64,000 nt of DNA from Pseudorasbora parva (taxonomy: Eukaryota > Chordata > Actinopteri > Cypriniformes > Gobionidae), in the NCBI RefSeq assembly GCF_024679245.1, contig NC_090182.1:32821047-32885046 (forward strand), written 5' to 3'. The notes below the pieces were generated by a model. That model was not told the DNA's origin. It saw nothing but the letters and a program-made list of their open reading frames with translations, and did not search any database. Below are positions 33,673 through 44,916 of this stretch, piece by piece. The stretch's first letter is position 1; every line of letters starts with the position of its first letter. A program made the translations under genes and the position numbers.

Positions 33673-35114
33673 AGGGGGGGAGAAACACTCAGTTTCAGTC
33701 AGTGTCATGTCAATCTTGAGTACCTATAGAGTAGCATTGCATCCTGCATATCTCCGAAAAGTCTTTATTTTTTTTATAATTATATAAGAAAGATGCGCTG
33801 TTCCGAGTCTTTCCGAAAAAAGCCGAGCGGGTGGGGGCGTGTCGTGTGAGCGGAGCTAAATAATGACTTGTGCAGCAGCGCGCTGCTATTGTGTTGAGTC
33901 GAGTGCGTCATCCCTAACAGCGGGAAAAAAACTTTATTCAAAATAAAAATATGGCTTTTAATCAGATAAAGCCATACATCTATGATCCGGAATCAGACCC
34001 AGAGGCTGCAGTTGAACAGGAGCAGCAGCAAAAACGACTAGAGCAGGACGTCTCTATGTGGTAGGTTATACACTAACTATATAATATGCTTAGCGGCTTG
34101 TGTTATTTACATATTTATACTTGAATTATATCGTCGTATTTTTGTCTTTGAAGGTGTACATGTGGGAAGTGCAGTTGTGCACGTGTGTTTGTGTGTTTAC
34201 GCGTGGTTTGTGTAGACAGTAAGCGGACCGGTTTTGCACAGCAGGATTAGTTAGTGTTTACATAGAAAGACACGGAATAGTAGCGCATTTGAATGAAGAA
34301 GCGTGCTTATTTAGTTCAACATATTTCCCCCCTCTTTGTGTATTGTTGTTTGGAGTGCTTTTACGATACACAAACATAAAGTTACACATATAGTGGCCAG
34401 CTAAACAAATGTACACGCACTACACATCGCATGCTCCATTGATCAATTAGCTATACGTGATCATGTTTGGGCTACTTGATGAGCATAGGCAAAAACACAG
34501 ACATTTGAAGCAGTCTCACTCACCCTTCTAACGTTGGGACTGCTCCATCCTTCAGCATTAAGCGATCGGGAAAATCCTGTGTCGAGCTGGGCCTTGTTTA
34601 TGAAACAGTCGGCACCGAAATGCAGCGAACAGATATAAACATTCGCGCAACTCAGTTGCTGATCCGGAAAAGCAAATTACATCCACTGTTGCCTTAACGC
34701 GGGGTTTTGGGGAATCTGTGCAGGACTGTCTTGGTCTGGCAACCAAAAACGCACTTTTTGATGTCATTGTTAATTGTGCACATTACCTGTGCAGCGCAGC
34801 CTACGAGCCAGCGCTTTGATGGGCGTAGCCTGTTGCTTTCGCTCTCTCCCTCGCTCTCTCTCACGCGCTTCCGGTAGAATTGTCCGTAAGGCCCATACAA
34901 GGAAATTCCGCCCCCGTTAACGTCAAAGGGGACGCATGATCTCAAAAAACTTGCCGAAACTTATGACTAACCGGAAGTAGTATTTTTGACAAAGAAATAC
35001 TCCCATCAAATGTCCACCTTAACTTTTGAAACTTTGTCTATGTTTAGTATGGGATTCCAAGTCTTTAACAGTGTAAAAAGATCAGTATGCATGAAACAGC
35101 ATTTCACCCCCCCT
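33673..35114 (+). mobile_element. TTAA-flanked DNA element (Kolobok- or piggyBac-type target)
   Basis: The ends aggggggg-agaaac and gtttca..cccccct are mirror-related. TTAA lies on both sides (33669-33672 and 35115-35118). The element is 1,442 bp and non-autonomous. It carries a promoter-like segment and a small spliced frame but no transposase. TTAA duplications are made by both Kolobok and piggyBac enzymes. The A/G-rich end suggests Kolobok, as inference only. Confidence 0.65.
33951..34250 (+). CDS. Small two-exon Cys-rich ORF inside the TTAA element
   Basis: Exon 1 (33951-34060) encodes 36 residues starting MAFNQIKPYIYDPESDPE, rich in Glu and Gln, and ends at a GTAGGT donor. A pyrimidine-rich acceptor (ttttgtctttgaag) ends at 34153. 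The join yields the motif WCTCGKC, and the frame stops at 34250. The acidic leader and a W-C-x-C-G-x-C motif resemble the start of the P2X7-type intracellular (ballast) zinc domain found in many multicopy fish proteins. That domain is much longer, so this is at most an N-terminal remnant. Splicing is inferred from sequence alone. Confidence 0.4.
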
Positions 35115-35118
35115 TTAA

Positions 35119-37804
35119 CAATCAGTGTTGAGACAAAATTCAGAAAGCAACCAAAAGACTGGCGAGTTCTAATAGTAAACCATACATTAACTTGGAACTA
35201 AGCCACCAAAGAAGGCCGACAAAACTTGACAACACTGAAGAGAGAGGCACATGTAACAGAAGTAGCACAAAATATTTATTGTGCTTGTTATTTGATGTTT
35301 ACTTCTTAAATCATAACAATTGACCGTACCCTAAAATGATTTGCTTTAAAAAAAACAGTTGTACTATTTTTAAACATGTCTTGTAAAATAAATGATTTGT
35401 GTTGTTACTTGCTGCTATATACTTCTTTTAATCTCATTGTCTCATTTTATTTATTCATGCACTCTAAAAACTCCAATTAATAAAATGTTGGAAAAGCAAA
35501 AAAATATATGTTGAACTAATTTTCTTTCTTGTGCTTAGTTAAGAAGACATATAGAAGACATATGCAGAAATATATTTGAAAAACATTAAATCAATTGATA
35601 TTTTCATATTCAGTTCACATTTAGAATTGTAAATGTTGACTGGACTAAAAAACGTGAATCCAGTCAATAGGCTATAACACAATATTTTACACACAATATT
35701 TTACTATGGTAAATAGATTTTTGTTTGTGCTGTTGAAATGGGCTGTTAGAAACATTTGATAATAGCCTATATCAGAACAATATTTGTGAAATTAGATGTA
35801 TTTTCGATGTTTTGTTTATGATGGTAGCCTATCTGCATTAGGCTATAATGAGATGGATCCTACAAAACTTACATATTTAATATACTATATAATTCATGGA
35901 CATATGTAGTTAATTGTGGTCTGCCTAATTTTAATGAATACGTTAGATCCTGTTTTGCTAACGTTATATAACCTTTTAAACTGTTATTTGTTCCTCATGA
36001 CGTTTTCTCATTTGAAACTCACACTAACACATTGTTGCCATGCTTTTAAATCTTTTCAGAGAAAAGACGAAGGTGCAATGGCAGCAACATGGCTAAAATA
36101 CTATGAGTAAGTAAGTTAGAATTAACATTGAACAAATCAATGGGATTTTGTAACGTTACTGTGCAAAGTGCAAATGATAACGTTATGAACAGTTATTAAA
36201 ATAAGTTTGTTCTTCAATTTTAATTTTTGAATGAATTGCTATTTTTGCAAAAGTAATTATGACCATAAATGTCTTTTATTACAACTTGTAAGTCTTCTGA
36301 AGCAATATAATTTTTTAAAAGCTTAAAGTTCAAAGTCCAGTCTGTCTATCATTCACAGTCCTGTTGTATTGTTTCAGGAGAATACTGGTCAAGTCTTGAA
36401 AGTTGTGGTTACAGTTGACTTTCTTAATATAAACATAAACATTTCCTGTGTGTTATATTTTCACTGGCAGTTATCCTGAAGTTGCCTTGGGTTTGTAAAG
36501 GTGTCAGGTAATTGTCAATGCTAGATTTGCAGTGGTTGAAAGAAGTCTTGTCATGAATCATAAAAATAAACTGCCCCTAAATGTTGTCTTAATTGTGAGT
36601 TAAATTACCCTAATAATTTTGTATTTTGTCTTCAAGGACAAAAATGGCATTGATTTCATTTGAACTACGATCCTGGCAGGTCTATTACTATTTAAAAGGA
36701 AGAGTCAGCAGATGTTTTCAAGACACAAGGTAGGACACATCCCTTACGCAACAAAAATATATTTCTCAATATATTAGTTGACAATATATTTCATGTGTCT
36801 CCATATATTGTGAAATTTACATGTGATATATCATATGATATATAATAATATATTATATATATGCAAGTTATATATTGCAATATATGGGACAATACTGCAA
36901 TTATTGCCGTTTTCACATATTGAATATATACATATTATTATACTATTCAATATATTGCTATGTATATTGAAATTATATATTGGAAGAGTCATTGTATATA
37001 TATGTAAATATATATGTAAAATTATATGAGATAATATACCTCAATGTACTGGATAATATAATCAGATTTATATGGGAACATATGTCTTAAATATATTGAT
37101 TTATATTACATAGTATATAATTATCATATATATTGTATACATGGTAAATATGAAATAATCTAATGTACACTGTCTGTCATATATTTTAAAATATAACAGA
37201 TTAAAATATAATATAGAAATTAGGGCCGGGACTCGATTAAAAAGTGAGTACAGTGACTGATAGTTGATCATTCAAGTTGTCTTAAATGGATAGTCAACTT
37301 GCCAATAAAAATTCAGTCATAATTCATAAATTACTAACCCTCGTATTGTTCCAATCACATAAGAATTTTATTCATCTTCAGAATTATTATTTTTAATTTT
37401 TGGCTTTCCATTGAACATCTAGACTTTATTTTCAAGCTTCAAAAAGATTAATATAGGCTATCATTCACATATACATTAAGCACAGCAAAAGCTTGTTTGA
37501 CACATAATAAACCAGAAGAATGTAATTTACACCTAGGATGTCTTGCCATTATCCATTTAAAATTTGTTAATAAAATCTGTCTTGTTTCACCTAGTTTACA
37601 CCGGATGTGAGCAGCGCGACCGGAAAAAAGAGCCCCTTATAGTCCGCTATGTTGTCTACACTGGATGCGGTGTGATGTGAGCGACAAATACAGTAAACTG
37701 TTGCCTCTTTCTATTTATGACATGCTGACATGAAAAACAAATGCTTTGCAGTGTGCGCATTGTCGCTTGAATTCAATTCAATTCATCATTCAATTCAAGG
37801 TCTA
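35119..37804. other. AT-rich unassigned DNA
   Basis: No convincing gene was found. Isolated splice-like signals occur (for example cttttcag before 36060 and tcttcaag before 36639) but do not chain into a reading frame. An (ATAT)-rich tract of about 400 bp lies at 36770-37200. Confidence 0.45.
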
Positions 37805-39201
37805 CAGTCCCTGACAAAAGTCTTGTCGCTTGTGTACAAATTGACCTAAAGTGCCGCTGAAATATATTTCTAATCAAGATTTTTTTTACAAGAAATGGCT
37901 CATTTTAATCCCACCAGCTTTTGTGATAATGTTTCAGTGAAAAACTAAACTTTCAAAAAGTATTCTAATATTCACAGCTTGGTAAACCCCATTGAGTCAA
38001 TTTTTGCAAAGACATAAGTGTTGTCACCTTGTCATATGAGCTTCACCTGTGACTAATAATGGATCAATTAGGTCTCAAGTGTGTATAAAAAGAACCCCAG
38101 TACACTAGACCTTCACATCAACTGCAACTAGACCTCTGCAAACATGCCTAAGATTCACCCTGAGACTAAAGTTTTGATTATCAAGAGGCTGAAGACCAGA
38201 TCCACTGCTGATGTGGCAGACACCTTCAATGTGTCTCAGCGTCAAGTACAGAGGATAAAAAAAAGATTTGAAGAGACTGGAGACGTTTTTGACAAGCCCA
38301 GGTCAGGCAGACCCCGCAAGACAACTGCTCGAGAGGACCCTTTGTTGGCTCGAAAATCCAAGGCCAGCCCATTTTCCACTGCAGCAGAGCTCCACGAGAC
38401 CTGAAGTCCCTGTGTCAACCAGAACAGTTGGTCGGATTCTGTCTCGAAATGGCCTCCATGGTCGAATCAGTGCCCAGAAGCCAGCACTAAACAAAAGACA
38501 ATTGAAAAACCGTGTGGCATTTGCCAAGGCCCACAGCCTGCTAAAAGGATGGACGCTGGAAAAGTGGCAGAAGGTGGATTTTTCAGACGAATCTTCTGTT
38601 GAATTACACCACAGCCGCCGCAAATATTGCAGGAGACCTACTGGTGCCGAAATGGATCCGAGATTCACCCAGAAAACAGTGAAGTTTGGTGGCGGAAAAA
38701 TCATGGTCTGGGGTTACATCCAGTATGGGGGTGTGCAAGAGATCTGCAGGGTGGAAGGCAACATCAATAGTCTAAAATACCAAGAAATCTTAGCTACCTC
38801 TTATATTCCCAACCATAAAATAGGCCAAATTCTGCAGCAGGACGGTGCTCCATCGCATACTTCCATCTCCACATCAAAGTTCCTCAAGGCGAAGAAGATC
38901 AAGATGCTCCAGGATTGGCCAGCCCAGTCACCAGACATGAACATCATTGAGCATATGTAGGGTAGGATGAAAGAGGACGCATGGAAGACGAAACCAAAGA
39001 ATATTGATGAACTCTGGGAGGCATACAAGACTGCTTTCTTAGCTATTCCTGATGACTTCATCAATAAATTGTATGAATCCTTGCCAAACCGCATGGATGC
39101 AGTCCTTCAAGCTCATGGAAGTCATACAAGATTTTAAATTTGGATCTCACAGCACCACAACTTAATTTGCTGACATATTTTTGTATATAAATAATTTGAA
39201 T
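37805..39201 (+). mobile_element. Tc1/mariner element, right end missing
   Basis: The left terminus cagtccctgacaaaagtctt follows a TA at 37803-37804. A transposase remnant occupies 38144-39137. The complementary right terminus is not found; the sequence runs into a LINE insertion whose duplication starts at 39202. Confidence 0.8.
38144..39137 (+). pseudogene. Tc1/mariner transposase, frameshift plus nonsense
   Basis: The start MPKIHPETKVLIIKRL leads into a helix-turn-helix (VADTFNVSQRQVQRIKKRF) and a GRPRK hook. A frameshift lies near 38390. The catalytic domain shows DFSDES (first Asp), LQQDGAPSHTS (second Asp) and NIIE (Glu). I count 35 residues between second Asp and Glu, against 34 in the Tc1 copy at 57.6-58.6 kb. 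A TAG at 38958-38960 sits where Trp is expected after IEHM, and the frame then stays open to 39137. The family acts as a cut-and-paste DDE transposase. This copy is dead. Confidence 0.85.
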
Positions 39202-39210
39202 AAAATTGAA

Positions 39211-41238
39211 AACAATTTTCATTTAATGGTTTATTTAAAAGGGGACAGTGCAATTTCATAAAACACATGAACAAACATGGTTAAAAAAGCCAGAATTAGC
39301 CAAAAGGCTATTTTTCATCTGTAGTCCCCTGGCCAAGATGTAAAAAAAGCAATTAAATACAAACAGAAATATACATTTACAAGTCTACGGCAAATTGACT
39401 ACAGTATAAATGACACTGTAAAATAACTTAATACATTGTGCCTGTTACAATAATCAGACACACAAAAAACACATTTTCAAAAATGGCTATAGTGTATCTA
39501 ATATATAGTACAGCTCAATAGACTCGACTTTTAATGTTGGCAGACATAGGTGTTAATGAGCCAAATTTTCAATTTTTTTGTAAAGGCCTTATAAGTATTG
39601 AGCTGTCTAACCTCCTCAGGTATAGAATTCCATTCTGTAGCGTGCCTCACTGACCAGGCCGTGCGACTAAAAACACTCATGCGCAGAGGGATGACACAGT
39701 CTCCTCTGGCAGAGCCTCGAGTAACGCGCTCAGAACTGTTTCTTTGGCTGATGAACTCAGCCAGAGGAGCTGGTGCCAAATCATGTGTCACTTTGTAAAT
39801 GAGATTCGAATTTAAAAACGTATAAATACTGTTCCAATCTAAAAGGCTGTGTTTTTTAAAAATTGCACAGTGATGATAGTGCCTTGGTTTTTTGTCCATG
39901 ATTTTAATGGCTTGTTTGTACAGTGTTTCCAGAGGTCTTTTTGCGCTCTGACTTGCTTGAGACCAACTTGTAAAGCAGTAGTTGAGGTGACTGAAAATCA
40001 TTGAATGCAAAAAAATGTGTGCAGCTTCGGTCGACATGTCATTACGAATTGAGCGAAAATTTGCAAGATTAAACTTGATTATTTTACATAATTTTTCAAT
40101 ATGGGCTTTAAAGGAGAGATGTGAATCTATTACTAAGCCAAGATATTTATATTGATCTACTATTCGTAATTTTTCTCCAGCAACTATTATGTCAGGATTA
40201 AATGAAGCTCTATTGGTTTTACAGAGAAACATACCTACAGTTTTCGAAATATTTAGCTGCAGGCAGTTCTCCTGCAGCCAAGATGTAACACGAATCATTG
40301 CTTTAGTAAGTTTATCTGCAACAATGTCTTTAGAGCGACCATGAACAAATAGAACGGTGTCATCCGCATACATTAAACATTCTACTTCAGAGCAAACATT
40401 AGGCAAGTCATTGATATAAAGGCTAAATAAGACGGGCCCTAATATTGAGCCCTGAGGAACCCCGGTAGTTAGCCTAAGCGACTCAGAATTGCAGTTGTTA
40501 ATTAGTACAGATTGTGTACGATCATGCAGATAGGATTCAAACCAGCTAACAGTGTCACAAGAAAAATTAAATTGTGGAAGCTTGCTCAGTAGAACTGAGT
40601 GGTTCACTGTATCAAAGGCTTTCTTGAGATCCAAGAATACCACCCCTACTACTCCCCCCTTATCAAGAGAACATTTTATTTTCTCAATAAAAAGGCACGT
40701 AGCCGTTTCAGTGGAGTGTTTGGATCTAAAACCAAACTGCATGGCGTGAAACGAGGGGGAGCTACTGTTTAAATACGGGACAATCTGTTCAGCCACCCAT
40801 TTTTCAGCAATTTTAGAAATGGCCGGAAGAGTGCTTATTGGTCGATAGTTATTCATTGAGGTAGATAGACCAGACTTAAAAACTGGCGTAACAATAGCAG
40901 ATTTCCAGGCCTTTGGAAAATGACCACTGGAAATAGATTGATTAATAATAGAAGCAATCGGAGTAGCCAAAGCCGATCCTAAATCTTTAAGCATGTTTGT
41001 GTCCATACCAAATACATCTCTGGCCTTGGATGGTTTTAATCTTTTAATTATATCAATGACTTTAGTCTCAGTGATGTTTGCTATGAAGAAAGACTGTGTT
41101 GCAGACACTAATTGTTCTTTTTTTTGTTTTATTATAAAGTTCTTAGAGATTTCTGCTACCGATTTAATAAAGTAGTTGTTAAAAGCATCAGCTAATACCT
41201 TTGATTCTGTCAAAATGTCTCCATTTAATTCAATTCGC
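39211..41238 (-). mobile_element. 5'-truncated CR1/L2/Jockey-group LINE
   Basis: The insertion is flanked by a possible 9-bp duplication, aaaattgaa (39202-39210 and 41239-41247). It begins in mid-ORF2 at its 5' end and finishes with a 3' UTR of about 320 bp (minus strand ...ccccttttaaataaacc). It lies at the point where the Tc1 element is lost. Confidence 0.7.
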
Positions 41239-41240
41239 AA
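39531..41240 (-). CDS. LINE reverse transcriptase, 5'-truncated, frame open
   Basis: The frame is 569 codons with no internal stop. It has KRLKPSKA near residue 67, NNYRPISTLP at 130, FLDLKKAFDTVNH at 202, GVPQGSILGPVLFSLYINDL at 260 and the catalytic YADD at 291-294. A C-terminal block HATEWNSIPEEVR...LKIWLINTY completes it. These are the RT motifs of the CR1/L2/Jockey group. The endonuclease is missing because the copy is 5'-truncated, and no genuine start codon is visible, so no native protein is expected. The clean frame suggests recent insertion. Confidence 0.85.
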   Translation of the reverse strand: MRIELNGDILTESKVLADAFNNYFIKSVAEISKNFIIKQKKEQLVSATQSFFIANITETKVIDIIKRLKPSKARDVFGMDTNMLKDLGSALATPIASIINQSISSGHFPKAWKSAIVTPVFKSGLSTSMNNYRPISTLPAISKIAEKWVAEQIVPYLNSSSPSFHAMQFGFRSKHSTETATCLFIEKIKCSLDKGGVVGVVFLDLKKAFDTVNHSVLLSKLPQFNFSCDTVSWFESYLHDRTQSVLINNCNSESLRLTTGVPQGSILGPVLFSLYINDLPNVCSEVECLMYADDTVLFVHGRSKDIVADKLTKAMIRVTSWLQENCLQLNISKTVGMFLCKTNRASFNPDIIVAGEKLRIVDQYKYLGLVIDSHLSFKAHIEKLCKIIKFNLANFRSIRNDMSTEAAHIFLHSMIFSHLNYCFTSWSQASQSAKRPLETLYKQAIKIMDKKPRHYHHCAIFKKHSLLDWNSIYTFLNSNLIYKVTHDLAPAPLAEFISQRNSSERVTRGSARGDCVIPLRMSVFSRTAWSVRHATEWNSIPEEVRQLNTYKAFTKKLKIWLINTYVCQH

Positions 41241-42787
41241 AATTGAATAATAAAATTAACTTAAAATCTTTAAGTTCAGTTTACTCTTAATGATTGAACA
41301 ACACAACACTAAAATATAAGTTTTAACACTAAACCAACACTAAAATATAAGTTAATTTAACTCAATGTATATGAGTTCCCTTTCGTTCAGTCACTCCGAC
41401 GTAACGTCAGTGACTGACGAATGGGGGTTTCGCCTAGAAGCCAATCATCTTCGAGATCTTAGAAAACGCCCAATGGCAGTGCCAATGCCATGGGCATGCG
41501 AGATTTGCATGCGTAACTCCGCCTACCCACCTGGGTATATAAGGAAGTAGCTGGCATGAATCACATTATGTTTCTGCTTCAGAACAAAGAGCATCTCTTC
41601 ACTCCGGCAAGCCTGAATTCTGAAGTCCTCTCTTCAGTCTTCGAGACGAGCGGTTCTCCAGGGTGTTGGTGTAACGGCGCGTTCCAGCGATCTCACATTG
41701 CCTGCCTGCTGATCTGTGCAGTGATCTGCAACAGCTGTGTGTGTTTTCCCTGGGCGCTTCGGCACTCTGCAGAGCTTCCTCTCACAAAAAGAGCTTGCGT
41801 GTGGCACGTCTTTTTCAAGACGGGTTGCCCGCGCACTTCCGGGTGCGGTCGATATCTGTTGCTGTCTTTGGGACGCATTCACTGCTCGACATGTTTGGGC
41901 CCAGCACGTTCGGACAGTGTTTGTGGATGTGCTGTGTTCCCTCTGTGGGAACATGACCATCGCGATGTTGTGGTCAAGACTCAATGATCTCTGTAAAGAG
42001 AGAGAGTCCCCTCTGCCACACCCCAATCTACCATCTCCGAGAGAGGGGGTACTTTGGCTGGTGGACAGGGTGACCTGAGGGCGGTGCTGTGGTATTAAGA
42101 ACCCCGACGATCATTCCTCGGGCCACTCCCGCCCTCTTGCACATCGCTTCCAGTGAGTGTTGGACTGAAGCAGCGGGACCGTCTGCTGACGCCCCGTTCG
42201 TTTTTTCGTTCATACTCCAGATAGCGGCGAGAGGTCGATTGCCGCATCTCAAGGTGGGCTAGAGTCCTTTGAGGATGACAATTCATCTATGCTCCGCCTC
42301 CGGGTGTGGTAGCACTGTAGAATCTGACCTAGAGTTGACAGCCATGTTATCTCGGGCAGCCGCGAGCCTCGGGCTGGTGTGAATCTCCACCCTGGTTTTT
42401 GATTGGTTTTTGGAGGTGGCACCCGACAGCTGCGGGCCCCGCCCCCAATGCCATTTCGCTCCGGAGATGCATGAGGAGTGCACGTGGTCCGGGAGATATC
42501 CGGGTCTTCCCGCGACCGTTCGGTGGCCTCCTCCGCCTTCTCTTCCCTCGAGGGGTCGCGGCCTAAGGATACACTGGGGTCCCTACCCCTCAGTCAGGTG
42601 CTCTGATGCGCATTACAGTGTCCACTGAGTGCGTTGACTTGACGCAGTGAGGCTATCCTAAGCGCCCTCCCAAGCCTGTTGACTTGTCTACTTCGGTGGC
42701 GTAGTCCAGCAGTGCTATGGGGTAAGCTGCCGCCCGATGTGTATGCACGAGGATAGAGCTGATCCAGGGCTATGAGCTCCCTTGCAG

Positions 42788-43355
42788 AGCAGACCCCAGT
42801 GGAACGTGAGTCCTTCCCTGGTCTCCTCTGTCAGGGCGCAGTCGTTACCAGTGCCCCGACACCGGGCCGCTATGCCATCCGAGTCCGGGCCAGTAACACT
42901 GCCTCTAGAAAGGCGTGCCGCCACCGATCCCGCCCAGCGTGGCATAGGTGACCACACGCCCCCTGGGTCAGGAGATGTCCACAGCTGTGGTCCGGGAAAG
43001 ACAATTGGCTTTACTTGGTAGATGTGGGAAGGCTGAGTCAGCCCGCCTCCTCAGCTCGCCCATATCCCAGGCCGGCCTTATCAGCGGCACGGTCAGGGAC
43101 TGCGCCCAACAGTTCTTGGCCGTCCCCAGAGGCAGACTGAGACCATCTGCCCACGGGTCAGCAGCACCCTTTGTAAGAAGGAACTGATTAACCCATCCTT
43201 GAGCACCCAGAGACCGGTGACGGCAGTGTGCGCCGCCTCCGGGCCACGCCGCTCTCATCCCTCTCTGTCGCCAGCCCTCTCTCAGAGCAGACCCCAGTGG
43301 AACACGAGTCCTTCCCTGGTCTCCTCTGTCAGGGCGCAGCCGTTACCGCTGCCTC
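42788..43355. repeat. ~70-bp direct repeat pair in DIRS 1
   Basis: The stretch at about 42788-42857 (agcagaccccagtggaac onwards) recurs at about 43286-43355 with a few mismatches, 498 bp apart. It lies just before the RT region. Confidence 0.8.
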
Positions 43356-43379
43356 GCTGCTCCACCGAGGGTACGCCGG

Positions 43380-44720
43380 TGCTCCGCATGACCCCGTTGG
43401 TACACTCCCTGGGAGCGTGGCTACAGCTGCCGGGACTGTCCCGCTGGGTCACACGGACCATCCGGCTCGGCTATGCGATTCAGTTCGCGCGAGCTCCTCC
43501 CCGCTTCCGGGGTGTCCTTTACACCATGGTGGGGTCCAATGCCCCAGTCATGCGTGCGGAGATTGCGACCCTACTGGCGAGGGGCGCGGTCGAGCTCGTC
43601 CCTCCAGCCGAGATGAAGTCCGGCTTTTACAGCCCTTACTTCATTGTACCGAAGAAATCCGGTGGGTTACGACCGATCCTGGACCTTCGCGTCCTGAACC
43701 GATCCCTGTACAGGCTTCCGTTCATCTTTTTGAATGCATTCGTCCATGCTATTGGTTTGCAGCGATCAACCTGAAGGACGCGTACTTCCATGTGTCCATC
43801 CTTCCGCGACACAGACCGTTCCTACAGTTTGCGTTCGAAGGGCGGGCATATCAGTATGCCGTACTACCATTCGGGCTAGCTCTGTCCCCTCGCGTCTTCA
43901 CGAACATTGTCGAGGCAGCCCTGGCGCCACTCAGGCAGCAAGGGGTTCGCATCCTGAACTATCTCGACGACTGGCTCATACTGGGCCACTCTCGGGACCG
44001 GGTGTGCGAACACAGAGACCTGGTTCTCCACCACTTAGCTCGTCTGGGCCTTCGGGTCAACTGGGAGAAGAGCAAACTCTGCCTAGTGCAGAGGATCTCT
44101 TTTCTCGGTATGGAGATCGACTCGGTCGCCATGTGTGCGCAGCTTACCGGCGTGCGCGCGCAGTTACTGCTGACTTGTCTCCGTCAGATTGAGAGAAAGA
44201 GTGCGGTTCCACTGAAACTGTTTCAGAGGCTCCTGGGGCATATGCCATCTGCAGCCGCGGTGACGCCGCTCGGATTGCTTCATATGAGACCGCTTCAGCA
44301 CTGGCTTCCCGATCGAGTCCCGAGATGGGCATGGCAGTCTGGCACGCTCCGGGTCCCAGTGACTCGGGCCTGCAGACAGACACTCACCCAGTGGTCGAAC
44401 CTCAGCTTTCTACGGGCAGGTGTGACCTTAGAAGGAGTTTCCCGGCATGTTGTTGTGTCAACAGATGCGTCCACCACGGGCTGGGGTGCCATGTGCAATG
44501 GACATGCAGCCGCCGGCTCTTGGTCAGAGAGCCAGAGCCGCCTGCATATCTATTGCCTCGAGTTGCTGGCAGTACGGTTCGCCCTGCACCGCTTCCAAGC
44601 GTTGCTGAAGGTTTAGCACGTACTAGTCAGGTCGGACAACATGGCCGTTGTAGCGTACATCAACCATCAGGGCAGTCTAAGCTACCGCCGCATGTCCCAA
44701 CTCCCCTGCCGTCTCGAGTC
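43380..44720 (+). pseudogene. DIRS 1 reverse transcriptase and RNase H, broken
   Basis: The RT begins with LGAWLQLPGLSRWVTRTIRL, then GYAIQFARAPPRFRGV and IVPKKSGGLRPILDLRVLN. A frameshift near 43735 moves to another frame with INLKDAYFHV, LPFGLALSPRVFTNIV and NYLDDWLI. RNase H follows (VSTDASTTGWGAM, HIYCLELLAVRFAL). A TAG at 44614-44616 interrupts RNase H, which continues in the same frame with VVAYINHQGSLS. Another frameshift occurs near 44710. The family copies element RNA into circular DNA for recombinase-mediated insertion. This copy is not functional. Confidence 0.85.
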
Positions 44721-44916
44721 AGAAGCACCTGAGGTCCCTTCGTGCTGTCCATATCCCGGGGATCCTGAACCGTGCTGCCGACGAGCTCTCACGCATTCAG
44801 CCAATCCCTGGGGAGTGGAGACTCCATCCCCAGTCGGTCCAGCTGATCTGGGATCAGTTCGGGAACGCACAGGTTTGCATCTGTAACCATCTGTTTGCCT
44901 CCCATGACTCATCCCA

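Noticed and set aside
28046..41373. One giant CACTA element spanning both aagtt-rich ends
   Set aside because: The two ends are not convincingly complementary, no transposase lies between them, and many unrelated elements intervene.
44144..44498. Minus-strand frames in DIRS 1
   Set aside because: They lie opposite the RT/RNase H motifs and have no domain of their own.
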